A stretch of DNA of 6,295 nucleotides, taken from NCBI GenBank assembly GCA_903907475.1, contig CAIVOB010000014.1:1-6295 (forward strand), written 5' to 3'. The notes beneath the pieces were generated by a model, which was given only the letters and a program-made list of their open reading frames with translations, ran no database searches and was not told the DNA's origin. This DNA is from Candidatus Omnitrophota bacterium (lineage in GTDB: Bacteria > Omnitrophota > Gorgyraeia > Gygaellales > Profunditerraquicolaceae). Below are positions 1-6,295 of this stretch, piece after piece (the first letter of the stretch is position 1; each line of letters opens with the position of its first letter). The position numbers and the translations under genes are program-made.

Positions 1-1954
1 ATACATAGAGCCCGTTAGCGGCTTCATTAAATTTATATGCATTTAATTCCGCTTGGGTATTTTTTAAAGTAGAATAAAAACGGCTTAAAATCCACCGGTT
101 AACAAGATCAAGGTTATTATTTTTAGAAAAAATACACAGGTCGACATTAGTCTCTTCAGCGTTAAGATTCATTAAAATAAAACGCGCCGCATTCCAAATT
201 TTATTAGCAAAATTTCTACCCTGCTCAAATTTTTCTTTCGATAAAAAAACATCCTGGCCGCTGGCAGTGATAGAAATTAAACTGTACCGTAAAGCGTCTG
301 TTCCGTATTCAGCAATAATTTCTAACGGATCAATAACATTACCCAGTGATTTAGACATTTTTGCCCCGGTGATATCACGCACCGTGCCGTGAATATAAAC
401 GTCTCTAAAAGGAATTTGTTTTTTTAGTTCTAAACCGGCCATAATCATTCTGGCGACCCAGAAAAAAATAATCTCCGGCGCGGTAACTAGGGTTGTGGTA
501 GGATAAAAATATTTTAAATCCGCACTATCCTTGGGCCAGCCCAAAGTTGCAAACGGCCAAAGCCAGCTAGAAAACCAAGTATCTAAAACATCTTCGTCCT
601 GGGTTAAATCAAGTGCTTGGCATTTCGGACACTTTAAAGGTTTCTCTCTAGCAACAATAATTCCCGTTCCGGGTTTTTTCTTATTACAACTTTGGCAATA
701 ATATACCGGAATACGGTGCCCCCACCAGATTTGCCGCGAGATACACCAATCCTGAATATTTTCCATCCAATTCAGATAGACTTTAGTCCAACGTTGCGGA
801 TAAAATTTAATTTTTTTACTTTTTACCGCCTCAATTGCCGGCCGCGCTAAAGGAGACATCTTTACAAACCACTGCTTGGATAAATAAGGCTCGACAATCG
901 TCTGACAGCGGTAACAATGCCCAATCGAAAGTTGGTGGTCGGTAATCTTTTCCAATAAACCTTGAGCTTGTAAATCAGCCAGCAGGGCTTCCCGAGCCGC
1001 AAAACGATCAAGTCCAGAGTATTTAAGCCCAGCCGAATTTATCCGTCCATCCGGCTCAAGGACATTAATAAATTCTAAGTTATGTTTTTTACCTAAACGG
1101 TAATCATTTGGATCATGCGCCGGAGTAACTTTGACTGCTCCGGTTCCAAAATCCTGATTCACGGAATTATCGGCGATAACTTTAATTGAACGGTTAACGA
1201 TTGGTAAAAGTAGCATTTTACCGATGTATTTTTGGTAGCGTTTATCCTTCGGATGAACCGCCACTGCCGTATCACCAAGCATCGTTTCCGGGCGCGTGGT
1301 GGCGACAGTAATAAATTCTTGTGGGCGATCTTTTAAAGGATACTTGAGGTAATAAAGTTTACCGTTTGATTCAACGTGGCTGGCTTCCTCATCGCTTAAG
1401 GCAGTCTGACAACGCGGGCACCAGTTAATGATATAGTTACCTTGGTAAATTAATTTCTTTTCATACAGTCTTACGAAAACTTCCGTCACTGCTTTAGAAT
1501 ACTCTTCGTCCATGGTGAAACGCAGTCGGCTCCAATCGCAAGATGCTCCCAGTTTTTTTAACTGATGAATAATTGTCGCTCCATGCTTTTCTTTCCACTC
1601 CCAAACTTTGGCAATAAAATTTTCGCGGCCCAAATCTTGACGCTTTAAACCCTCTTTGGCTAAAGCGCGCTCGACAACATTTTGCGTCGCGATTCCGGCA
1701 TGATCCGTTCCCGGCATCCAAAGGCTGTTTAAACCATTCATTCTTCGGTAGCGAATTAAAATATCCTGAATGCTATTATTTAGCGCGTGACCCATATGCA
1801 GGACTCCGGTCACATTGGGCGGGGGAATAACAATGCAAAAAGCAGGTTTAGTTTTAGAAACTTGGGTAGTAAAAATTCCATCTTTTTCCCAAAGTTTATA
1901 CCACTTATCTTCTACCTCTTGCGGATTATATTGCTTCGACAGCTCAGTAGCCAT
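1..1954 (-). CDS. valS: Valyl-tRNA synthetase, N-terminal 651 residues (3' end off the window)
   Basis: A class Ia aminoacyl-tRNA synthetase that charges tRNA-Val with valine in the cytoplasm and hydrolyses mischarged threonine. Visible in order: the N-terminal Rossmann half with PPPNVTGVLHMGH (HIGH signature HMGH, residues 53-56); WMPGTDHAG (79-87); a CPRC pair at 179-182; the CP1 editing domain, roughly 190-345, with TTRPETMLGD (219-228) and AHDPND (279-284), whose Asp281 matches the conserved editing aspartate; a CYRC pair at 347-350; another two CxxC pairs at 420-423 and 442-445, probably zinc-binding; APEIIFFWVARM (492-503); and KMSKS at 532-536. The start of the anticodon-binding helical domain (NFANKIWNAARF, 581-592) is present. 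Family members are usually about 880-950 residues, so the rest of that domain and the C-terminal coiled coil lie off the left edge. The ATG at 1954 is chosen because the cimA stop lies in the same frame just two codons upstream, and the protein begins as ValRS normally does. No frameshift or missing catalytic motif is seen. Confidence 0.97.
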   Translation of the reverse strand, partial: MATELSKQYNPQEVEDKWYKLWEKDGIFTTQVSKTKPAFCIVIPPPNVTGVLHMGHALNNSIQDILIRYRRMNGLNSLWMPGTDHAGIATQNVVERALAKEGLKRQDLGRENFIAKVWEWKEKHGATIIHQLKKLGASCDWSRLRFTMDEEYSKAVTEVFVRLYEKKLIYQGNYIINWCPRCQTALSDEEASHVESNGKLYYLKYPLKDRPQEFITVATTRPETMLGDTAVAVHPKDKRYQKYIGKMLLLPIVNRSIKVIADNSVNQDFGTGAVKVTPAHDPNDYRLGKKHNLEFINVLEPDGRINSAGLKYSGLDRFAAREALLADLQAQGLLEKITDHQLSIGHCYRCQTIVEPYLSKQWFVKMSPLARPAIEAVKSKKIKFYPQRWTKVYLNWMENIQDWCISRQIWWGHRIPVYYCQSCNKKKPGTGIIVAREKPLKCPKCQALDLTQDEDVLDTWFSSWLWPFATLGWPKDSADLKYFYPTTTLVTAPEIIFFWVARMIMAGLELKKQIPFRDVYIHGTVRDITGAKMSKSLGNVIDPLEIIAEYGTDALRYSLISITASGQDVFLSKEKFEQGRNFANKIWNAARFILMNLNAEETNVDLCIFSKNNNLDLVNRWILSRFYSTLKNTQAELNAYKFNEAANGLYV

Positions 1955-1960
1955 TAACGC

Positions 1961-3526
1961 TTATTTAGCATCCTTAAGTAACTTATATTCAATACTATCA
2001 ACCAGGGCCTGCCAACTGGCTTCCACGATATTTTCATGCACGCCAATGGTATTCCAGGAGTCTGCTTCATCCTGTGATTGGATTAAAACCCTTACTTTAG
2101 CCGCCGTTCCAGCTTTTTCTTCAAGCACCCGCACTTTAAAATCCGACAGATGCATTTTTGAAAGCGTAGGATAAAAATCTTTTAAAGCTTTTCGTAAAGC
2201 GTTATCTAAAGCGTTAATCGGGCCATCGCCATCAGCGGCAGTATGCTCTTTGACCCCGCGAATATTAAGTTTTATAATCGCTTCAGAAGTGATCTTTTTA
2301 TCGGATTGTTTTTCGATCACGACTCTAAAACCTTCCAAGGTAAAGAATTTTTTATATTTTTTTAACGCTCTGTGCATTAAGACTTGGAAGGAAGCTTCCG
2401 CTGCCTCAAATTGAAATCCTTCATGCTCTAATTTCTGCACTAAAGCTAAAATCCTCTTAGTTTGGTGATCTTCTTTATTTAAATCATAATGCATATCCTT
2501 AGCTCGTAAAAGAATACCTGTCTTACCACCCAATTCAGAAACTAAAATCCTGCGGTGATTTCCCACTAAAGCCGGATCAAGATGTTCATAGGTCCGCGGA
2601 TTTTTCATAATGGCATTGATATGCATTCCGCCTTTATGCGCAAAAGCCGAATCACCGACAAAAGGTTGTTCATTTTTAACCCGCATGTTACTAATTTCGC
2701 TCACAAAACGCGAAAGATGCGTCAATTGTCCAAGCTGTGCATCGGTAATGCAATCATTACGGAGTTTAGTTTTTAAGTTCCCGATAATCGTAATTAAGTC
2801 GGCATTGCCGCAGCGTTCTCCATAACCGTTAATTGTCCCTTGGACCATTGACACGCCGGCTTCGACGGCAGCTAAAGAATTAGCAACTGCCACTCCCGCG
2901 TCATTATGACAATGAATGCCCAATTCAACTTTAATTTTACTTTTTAATTCACTAATAACATTCATTATTTCAGAGGTTAATGCGCCGCCATTAGTATCGC
3001 ATAAGCAAACATTACCCGCTCCGGCGTTCTGGGCGCTAGTTAAAGTTTTCAAAGCGTAATCTTTATTCGCTTTGTAAGCATCAAAAAAATGTTCCGCGTC
3101 GTAAAAAACTAAAAAACCTTTTTTAATCAGAAAACTTATCGTATCATCAATCATCGCTAAATTTTCTTCTAAAGTGGTTTTTAAAACTTCAGTCACGTGA
3201 AAATCCCAGGTTTTCCCCACAATCGTAATTACCTGAGCTTTAGATTTTAAAAGCGCGGCGATATTACTATCTTTATCCGCTGTTATTCCCGGCCGGCGTG
3301 TCATGCTAAAAGCAGCAATTTTAGCATGCTTAAGTTTTAAAGAATTTATTTTTAAGAAAAATTCACGATCTTTCGGGTTAGAGCCCGGCCAACCGCCTTC
3401 AATATAATGAATTCCTATTTTATCTAACTCTTCAGCGATGCGAATTTTATCTCTCACGGAATAGGAGATCCCTTCCGCTTGTGAACCATCCCGTAATGTC
3501 GTATCGTATAATTTTACTTTAGGCAT
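1961..3526 (-). CDS. cimA: Citramalate synthase, long form with LeuA-type regulatory domain
   Basis: Condenses pyruvate with acetyl-CoA to (R)-citramalate, the first step of the threonine-independent route to 2-oxobutyrate and isoleucine. The 521-residue protein has the DRE-TIM metallolyase barrel: LYDTTLRDGSQAEG (6-19, with the catalytic Arg12 and metal ligand Asp13), CDTNGG (176-181), HCHNDAG (205-211, metal-binding His205 and His207) and NGYGERCGNADL (233-244, ligand Asn241). AHKGGMHINA (296-305) follows in the linker region. The C-terminal domain, roughly 385-515, contains GDGPINALDNALRKAL (433-448), typical of the LeuA allosteric domain, so end-product feedback (isoleucine in known relatives) is likely. 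The length and motif set fit the long CimA family (TIGR00977 type, as in Geobacter) better than 2-isopropylmalate synthase or homocitrate synthase, its close relatives. The start has an AGGGG ribosome-binding sequence at 3533-3537, 6 nt from the ATG, and that sequence shares bases with the lysC stop TAG. The gap to lysC is 9 nt and to valS 6 nt. No leu or ilv gene is in view. Confidence 0.93.
   Translation of the reverse strand: MPKVKLYDTTLRDGSQAEGISYSVRDKIRIAEELDKIGIHYIEGGWPGSNPKDREFFLKINSLKLKHAKIAAFSMTRRPGITADKDSNIAALLKSKAQVITIVGKTWDFHVTEVLKTTLEENLAMIDDTISFLIKKGFLVFYDAEHFFDAYKANKDYALKTLTSAQNAGAGNVCLCDTNGGALTSEIMNVISELKSKIKVELGIHCHNDAGVAVANSLAAVEAGVSMVQGTINGYGERCGNADLITIIGNLKTKLRNDCITDAQLGQLTHLSRFVSEISNMRVKNEQPFVGDSAFAHKGGMHINAIMKNPRTYEHLDPALVGNHRRILVSELGGKTGILLRAKDMHYDLNKEDHQTKRILALVQKLEHEGFQFEAAEASFQVLMHRALKKYKKFFTLEGFRVVIEKQSDKKITSEAIIKLNIRGVKEHTAADGDGPINALDNALRKALKDFYPTLSKMHLSDFKVRVLEEKAGTAAKVRVLIQSQDEADSWNTIGVHENIVEASWQALVDSIEYKLLKDAK
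1971..1975 (-). promoter_or_regulatory. Weak, distant Shine-Dalgarno candidate for valS
   Basis: AAGGA lies within the last codons of cimA and is the only purine-rich anti-16S match just before the valS ATG. It is 16 nt from the ATG, longer than the usual 5-10 nt. With only 6 nt between the cimA stop and the valS start, valS translation probably depends at least partly on ribosomes finishing cimA (inference). Confidence 0.4.
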
Positions 3527-3535
3527 ATTTATCCC

Positions 3536-4012
3536 CTACTTGTTTAATCCAAATTCAGCGTGTAATTTTTTCACCGCCATTTCCGCGTATTTTTTCTTAA
3601 TAATACAAGAGATACTAATATCGGAGGTCGAGATCATTTCAATATTGATTTTATTTTTTGCCATAATTCCAAACATTTTTGCTGCCACTCCGTGATGTGA
3701 TTTCATCCCGACACCGACAATAGAAACCCGGGCAATATCTTCATCGATTAGTACTTCTCCGGCTCCGATTTTTTGCGCCACTTTTTTTGTAATCTTACTT
3801 GCCTTTCCGCAATCTATTTTAGTAGTGGTGAATGAAATATCCGTTTGCCGAGTGTGCGAAACATTTTGCACAATCATATCAACGCTTACACCGGATGCCG
3901 CTAAATCCTGGAATAATTTTACCGCCACTCCTGGTTTATCCGGAACGCCACAAAGAGTAATTTTCGCCTCATTTTTATTTAAAGTTATGCCGCTGACAAC
4001 AACATCTTCCAT
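3536..4012 (-). CDS. Predicted internal in-frame product: aspartate kinase beta subunit (ACT region only)
   Basis: An in-frame ATG at lysC codon 249 is preceded by a perfect AAGGAGG, 8 nt away. Starting there would give a 158-residue protein containing only the tandem ACT region (lysC residues 249-406) and no kinase domain. In B. subtilis aspartokinase II and C. glutamicum LysC, a beta subunit is made from an in-frame internal start at nearly the same place (close to residue 250), and the enzyme is an alpha2-beta2 complex whose beta chains help bind the feedback inhibitor. Sequence shown: the start signal and its position at the domain boundary. Known: the precedent in those species. Inferred: that this organism really makes it. 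The Lys-Glu-Val codons that form the motif could also be coincidence in a lysine-rich linker. Confidence 0.6.
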   Translation of the reverse strand: MEDVVVSGITLNKNEAKITLCGVPDKPGVAVKLFQDLAASGVSVDMIVQNVSHTRQTDISFTTTKIDCGKASKITKKVAQKIGAGEVLIDEDIARVSIVGVGMKSHHGVAAKMFGIMAKNKINIEMISTSDISISCIIKKKYAEMAVKKLHAEFGLNK

Positions 4013-4756
4013 CTTTTTAACCTCCTTAATAATCATCGTTCCGGAATTTAAAGAAAATGACGAACGCACATGTAAAGGAACGTCAAATTTTTTTGCCACT
4101 TCAATTGAACGCGGTTGCATCACCTGCGCCCCAAGCGATGCCATCTCTAACATTTCATCGTATGTAATTGCCGCTATTTTTTGCGCCCGCGGCTCAATCC
4201 GCGGATCAGTAGTATAAATTCCTTCCACATCGGTATAAATTTCACAACTATCAGCTTTAAGTTCCTTCGCTAAAGCTACGGCCGTAAGATCGCTCCCGCC
4301 CCGGCCTAAAGTAGTGATATCTTGATTTAAGGTCACGCCCTGGAATCCGGCAACAATCACAATTTTACCCAACTGCAATTCTTTATTAATTCTATCGGTA
4401 TTAATTTTAATAATTCTTGCCCGCGTATGGCTCGTATCGGTAATAATCCCCACTTGCGCTCCGGTAAATGAAATTGCCTGTTTTTTAAGCTTATTAATTG
4501 CCATCGCTAAAAGCGCGACTGAAATTTGCTCTCCGGTAGAAAGCAGCATATCCATTTCACGTTCCGATGGAGCAGCATCGATTTGATCCGCCAACTCGAT
4601 TAATTCATCCGTAGTATCGCCTAACGCCGAAACAACAACTACTAAATTAAACCCTTTTTTAGCGTAACTGACCACTCTTTGTGCAACTCTTTGAATACGT
4701 TCGACATTGGCTACCGATGAGCCTCCATATTTTTGCACCACAAGTTTCTTAGGCAT
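3536..4756 (-). CDS. lysC: Aspartate kinase, monofunctional, with C-terminal tandem ACT region
   Basis: Phosphorylates L-aspartate to 4-aspartyl phosphate, opening the pathway to lysine, diaminopimelate, threonine and methionine. The 406-residue protein has an amino acid kinase domain (about 1-235): QKYGGSSV (8-15, the KFGGTSV nucleotide-binding motif), STGEQIS (73-79, aspartate-binding region), TTLGRGGSDLTA (148-159) and YTDVEGIYTTDPR (174-186). The regulatory part (about 258-405) has two ACT motifs: DKPGVA (273-278) with IVQN (295-298) and TDISFT (305-310) in the first, and GMKSHHGVAAKMF (350-362) with STSDISIS (376-383) in the second. The canonical sequence of that last motif is STSEI(K/R)IS, so residues 379 and 381 differ slightly. 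This architecture suits inhibition by lysine and/or threonine, but which one cannot be read from the sequence. Length matches the B. subtilis and C. glutamicum type and excludes a fusion to homoserine dehydrogenase. The start overlaps the upstream stop as TAATG, with GGGAG at 4766-4770, 9 nt from the ATG, implying translational coupling. A second start inside the gene is listed separately. Confidence 0.96.
   Translation of the reverse strand: MPKKLVVQKYGGSSVANVERIQRVAQRVVSYAKKGFNLVVVVSALGDTTDELIELADQIDAAPSEREMDMLLSTGEQISVALLAMAINKLKKQAISFTGAQVGIITDTSHTRARIIKINTDRINKELQLGKIVIVAGFQGVTLNQDITTLGRGGSDLTAVALAKELKADSCEIYTDVEGIYTTDPRIEPRAQKIAAITYDEMLEMASLGAQVMQPRSIEVAKKFDVPLHVRSSFSLNSGTMIIKEVKKMEDVVVSGITLNKNEAKITLCGVPDKPGVAVKLFQDLAASGVSVDMIVQNVSHTRQTDISFTTTKIDCGKASKITKKVAQKIGAGEVLIDEDIARVSIVGVGMKSHHGVAAKMFGIMAKNKINIEMISTSDISISCIIKKKYAEMAVKKLHAEFGLNK
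4021..4027 (-). promoter_or_regulatory. Strong internal Shine-Dalgarno sequence within lysC
   Basis: AAGGAGG is a seven-base match to the anti-Shine-Dalgarno end of 16S rRNA. It is encoded across codons 244-246 (Lys-Glu-Val) of lysC, with 8 nt (TTAAAAAG) before ATG codon 249. It is a better match than any ribosome-binding site at the annotated gene starts in this window (GGGAG, AGGGG, AGAGG, AAGGA), and I did not spot another full copy on the coding strand. Confidence 0.65.
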
Positions 4757-5964
4757 TAATTTAGTCTCCCGAGAATAAAATATTCCAAAAGCTTATATCC
4801 TTCCTCAAAAAATAAATCAGATTTTTTGGCTTCTTTCTCGCTATAATTAAGAAAATTCTTTGCCACGATATCTTTGCCAAAAATAGCAAACGGTACCGCT
4901 TCGGCAGTATGAGTTTTTAAAGCTACCGGCGTGGCGTGATCCGGGAGTACGAGAATTCGGCAATCCGCTTTATTCTGGCAATACTTTAATAAACTCCCTA
5001 CCACGTGTTGATCAAACCGCTCAATCGCGGTAAGTTTTTCACGCAGATCACCGTTATGCCCGGCTTCATCCGGAGCTTCCACGTGCACAAAAACAAAATC
5101 CTTTTTAGCTAATGATTTAACTGCCGCCTGGGCTTTTCCTTCATAATCCGTATCATAGTAACCGGTTGCTCCGGGCACATTGATAACTTCTAATCCTAGA
5201 ATTCGCCCCAGGCCTTTAATTAAATCGACCGCTGAAATAACACTCCCGTTTAAACCAAATTTTTCACGAAATTGCGGCATACTTGGTTTTTTCCCCTGAC
5301 CCCAAAGCCAAATCATATTTCCGGGGTTTTCTTTTAAATCTAGGCGAATCTGATTAATTTCATGGTTATTTAATAGCTCCCGCGAGTCTTGCATCAATTG
5401 AATAATTAAATCCGCGTTAGCGCCGCGAGGCATATTTTTACTAATACTTTGACCGGAAACATCATGCGGAGCCTGGCATTTTAAATTCTCAAGTTTTAGT
5501 TCCGCGCCACGTTTAACTAAAAGTAGGTGCCGATAACTTATTCCGGGGAAAAAACGCAATTTATTACTCCCTAATTTTTGATTAATAAATTTAATTAATT
5601 TTTCCGCTTCATTAGTTTTAATATGTCCGGCGCTATAATCAAGCAGAATATCACCGGAAACCGTGACGAGATTACAACGAAAAGCCACATCGTCATCTTC
5701 TAATTCAATTCCCAAATTGGCGGCTTCTAAAGGACCGCGCCCGGAATAATATATTTTAGGGTCATATCCGAGAATAGAAAGATTCGCCACATCGGATGCC
5801 GGTGTCATTTTAGGGGGAATGGTTTTTGCCTGCCCCAAGATACCATTTTGAGCAATAAAATCCATATTCGGTGTCCGCGCAGCTTCTAAAGGCGTGCGCA
5901 TCCCTAATGTTTCTAACGGATAATCCGCCATTCCGTCTCCGACTAAAACAATATATTTAGGCAT
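4756..5964 (-). CDS. apgM: ApgM-family cofactor-independent phosphoglycerate mutase (possible homoserine kinase)
   Basis: A 402-residue alkaline-phosphatase-superfamily metalloenzyme of the archaeal-type 2,3-bisphosphoglycerate-independent phosphoglycerate mutase family, which interconverts 3- and 2-phosphoglycerate. Visible: VLVGDGMADYP (6-16, metal ligand Asp10); TPASDVANLSILGYDP (54-69, with Ser57 as the expected phosphoryl-accepting nucleophile); YYSGRGPLEAA (72-82); HDVSGQ (167-172); PGATGYYDTDYEGK (264-277); APDEAGHNGD (297-306, ligands Asp299 and His303); and LPDHATPV with KTHTAEAVPF (Asp342, His343 and His352). All expected metal-site residues are present, so the enzyme looks active. 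The length is usual for the family. A bacterial subgroup has been proposed, mainly from clustering with threonine genes, to be a missing homoserine kinase. The position directly before lysC makes that plausible, but the sequence alone cannot decide the substrate. The start has AGAGG at 5977-5981, 12 nt from the ATG. The gene begins 1 nt after the lemA stop and its own stop overlaps the lysC start by 1 nt. Confidence 0.9.
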   Translation of the reverse strand: MPKYIVLVGDGMADYPLETLGMRTPLEAARTPNMDFIAQNGILGQAKTIPPKMTPASDVANLSILGYDPKIYYSGRGPLEAANLGIELEDDDVAFRCNLVTVSGDILLDYSAGHIKTNEAEKLIKFINQKLGSNKLRFFPGISYRHLLLVKRGAELKLENLKCQAPHDVSGQSISKNMPRGANADLIIQLMQDSRELLNNHEINQIRLDLKENPGNMIWLWGQGKKPSMPQFREKFGLNGSVISAVDLIKGLGRILGLEVINVPGATGYYDTDYEGKAQAAVKSLAKKDFVFVHVEAPDEAGHNGDLREKLTAIERFDQHVVGSLLKYCQNKADCRILVLPDHATPVALKTHTAEAVPFAIFGKDIVAKNFLNYSEKEAKKSDLFFEEGYKLLEYFILGRLN

Positions 5965-5965
5965 T

Positions 5966-6295
5966 TTAAAATTTTACCTCTGGCACGACTTTTGCCTTTT
6001 CTTCAGCTTTAAAATATTCACTGGCTACTTTATAACCTGAAAATCCGGCAATAATATTACCGGGAAACATCCTCACGGTGACATTATAATCCCTGACGGC
6101 CTCATTATAACGCATACGTTCTACGGCAATACGATTTTCAGTTCCGGATAATTCATCCATTAATTTAAGAAAAGTTTCATTAGCTTTTAAATTTGGATAA
6201 TTTTCCGCAACCATCAACAAACGCGACAATGCCGCATCAACTGCTCCGGCCGCCTTAACTTTTTCTTCAACCGTTCCGGCTTGAGCCCACTGTGA
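5966..6295 (-). CDS. lemA: LemA family protein, C-terminal 109 residues (5' end off the window)
   Basis: LemA proteins are small membrane-anchored proteins, about 185 residues, with an N-terminal transmembrane helix and an extended helical bundle facing outward. Their biochemical role is poorly defined. The reading frame is open to the right edge of the window, beginning SQWAQAGTVEEKVKAAG, so the gene continues beyond 6295 and about 75-80 residues, including the membrane helix and the RRADLIPNLV-type signature, are not visible. Diagnostic C-terminal motifs are present: ALSRLLMVAENYPNLKAN, then DELSGTENRIAVERMRYNEAVRDYN in two consecutive helices, then FPGNIIAGFSGYK and a charged tail ending PEVKF. 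A TTG at 6227-6229 in this frame could be mistaken for a start, but it is an internal leucine codon of the conserved ALSRLL motif. The stop lies 1 nt before the apgM-family gene, so the two are probably co-transcribed. No functional link to amino acid synthesis is known to me. Confidence 0.93.
   Translation of the reverse strand, partial: SQWAQAGTVEEKVKAAGAVDAALSRLLMVAENYPNLKANETFLKLMDELSGTENRIAVERMRYNEAVRDYNVTVRMFPGNIIAGFSGYKVASEYFKAEEKAKVVPEVKF

Larger units (their letters stand above)
1..6295 (-). other. Putative operon lemA-apgM-lysC-cimA-valS
   Basis: Five consecutive genes on one strand have junctions of +1 nt (lemA/apgM), -1 nt (apgM/lysC, TAATG), +9 nt (lysC/cimA) and +6 nt (cimA/valS). 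No inverted repeat followed by a T-run and no space for a promoter is seen at any junction. Any leader or attenuator would lie upstream of position 6295 on this strand. The continuous spacing is seen directly. Co-transcription is inferred. Confidence 0.8.

Noticed and set aside
1494..1721. Minus-strand open frame of 75 codons
   Set aside because: It lies wholly inside valS in another frame. The valS frame here encodes conserved ValRS sequence, and the alternative translation resembles nothing I recognise.
1815..2174. Plus-strand open frame of 119 codons across the cimA-valS junction
   Set aside because: It is antisense to conserved parts of cimA and valS and has no recognisable domain. It is best explained as a shadow frame.
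2582..2825. Two overlapping plus-strand open frames of 64 and 71 codons
   Set aside because: Both are antisense to the conserved catalytic and linker region of cimA, overlap each other in different frames and show no family features.
3825..4217. Plus-strand open frame of 130 codons
   Set aside because: It is antisense to lysC, covers conserved ACT and kinase codons and has a cysteine-rich, domain-free translation. It is a shadow frame.
6227..6229. TTG as a start codon giving an 87-residue LemA-like protein
   Set aside because: The frame continues upstream to the window edge with LemA-like sequence, and this codon is an internal leucine of the conserved ALSRLL motif. The gene is simply cut by the window.
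1..6295. Search for a novel system, mobile element, CRISPR array, RNA gene or transfer island
   Set aside because: Coding sequence of recognisable housekeeping genes fills essentially the whole window. I saw no repeat arrays, inverted terminal repeats, transposase motifs or tRNA-like sequence, and composition looks even by eye.

Overview
The window is a compact, single-direction stretch of housekeeping genes from a bacterium. All five genes lie on the minus strand, in transcription order lemA (N-terminus off the right edge), an apgM-family phosphomutase, lysC (aspartate kinase), cimA (citramalate synthase) and valS (valyl-tRNA synthetase, C-terminus off the left edge). The largest gap between coding regions is 9 nt and one pair overlaps by 1 nt. 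There is no room for an internal promoter or terminator between genes, and the block reads as part of one operon whose promoter lies beyond position 6295.

Layout: positions 1-1954 hold the first 651 residues of ValRS, including the HMGH and KMSKS signatures, the editing domain and three CxxC zinc-type pairs. Positions 1961-3526 encode a 521-residue long-form citramalate synthase with a C-terminal LeuA-type regulatory domain. Positions 3536-4756 encode a 406-residue monofunctional aspartate kinase with a tandem ACT region. Positions 4756-5964 encode a 402-residue cofactor-independent phosphoglycerate mutase of the ApgM type. Positions 5966-6295 encode the C-terminal 109 residues of a LemA protein.

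The genes share a metabolic theme. LysC opens the aspartate family (lysine, threonine, methionine, diaminopimelate). CimA makes the isoleucine precursor from pyruvate and acetyl-CoA without threonine. The ApgM-like protein sits where a homoserine kinase would be useful, and a bacterial branch of its family has been proposed to have that role. ValRS consumes a branched-chain amino acid. LemA is the odd neighbour.

The most notable signal is a full AAGGAGG ribosome-binding sequence with an ATG 8 nt downstream, inside lysC at codon 249. It would let the cell make a separate 158-residue ACT-domain (beta) subunit, as known for Bacillus subtilis and Corynebacterium glutamicum aspartate kinases.

Organism: base composition is moderately AT-rich and similar throughout, with no sign of recent transfer. 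The apgM-lysC-cimA order is reminiscent of Geobacter-like deltaproteobacteria and of uncultured lineages such as Omnitrophota. This assignment is a weak inference from gene order and protein flavour. I see no mobile element, CRISPR array, RNA gene or clearly new system here.
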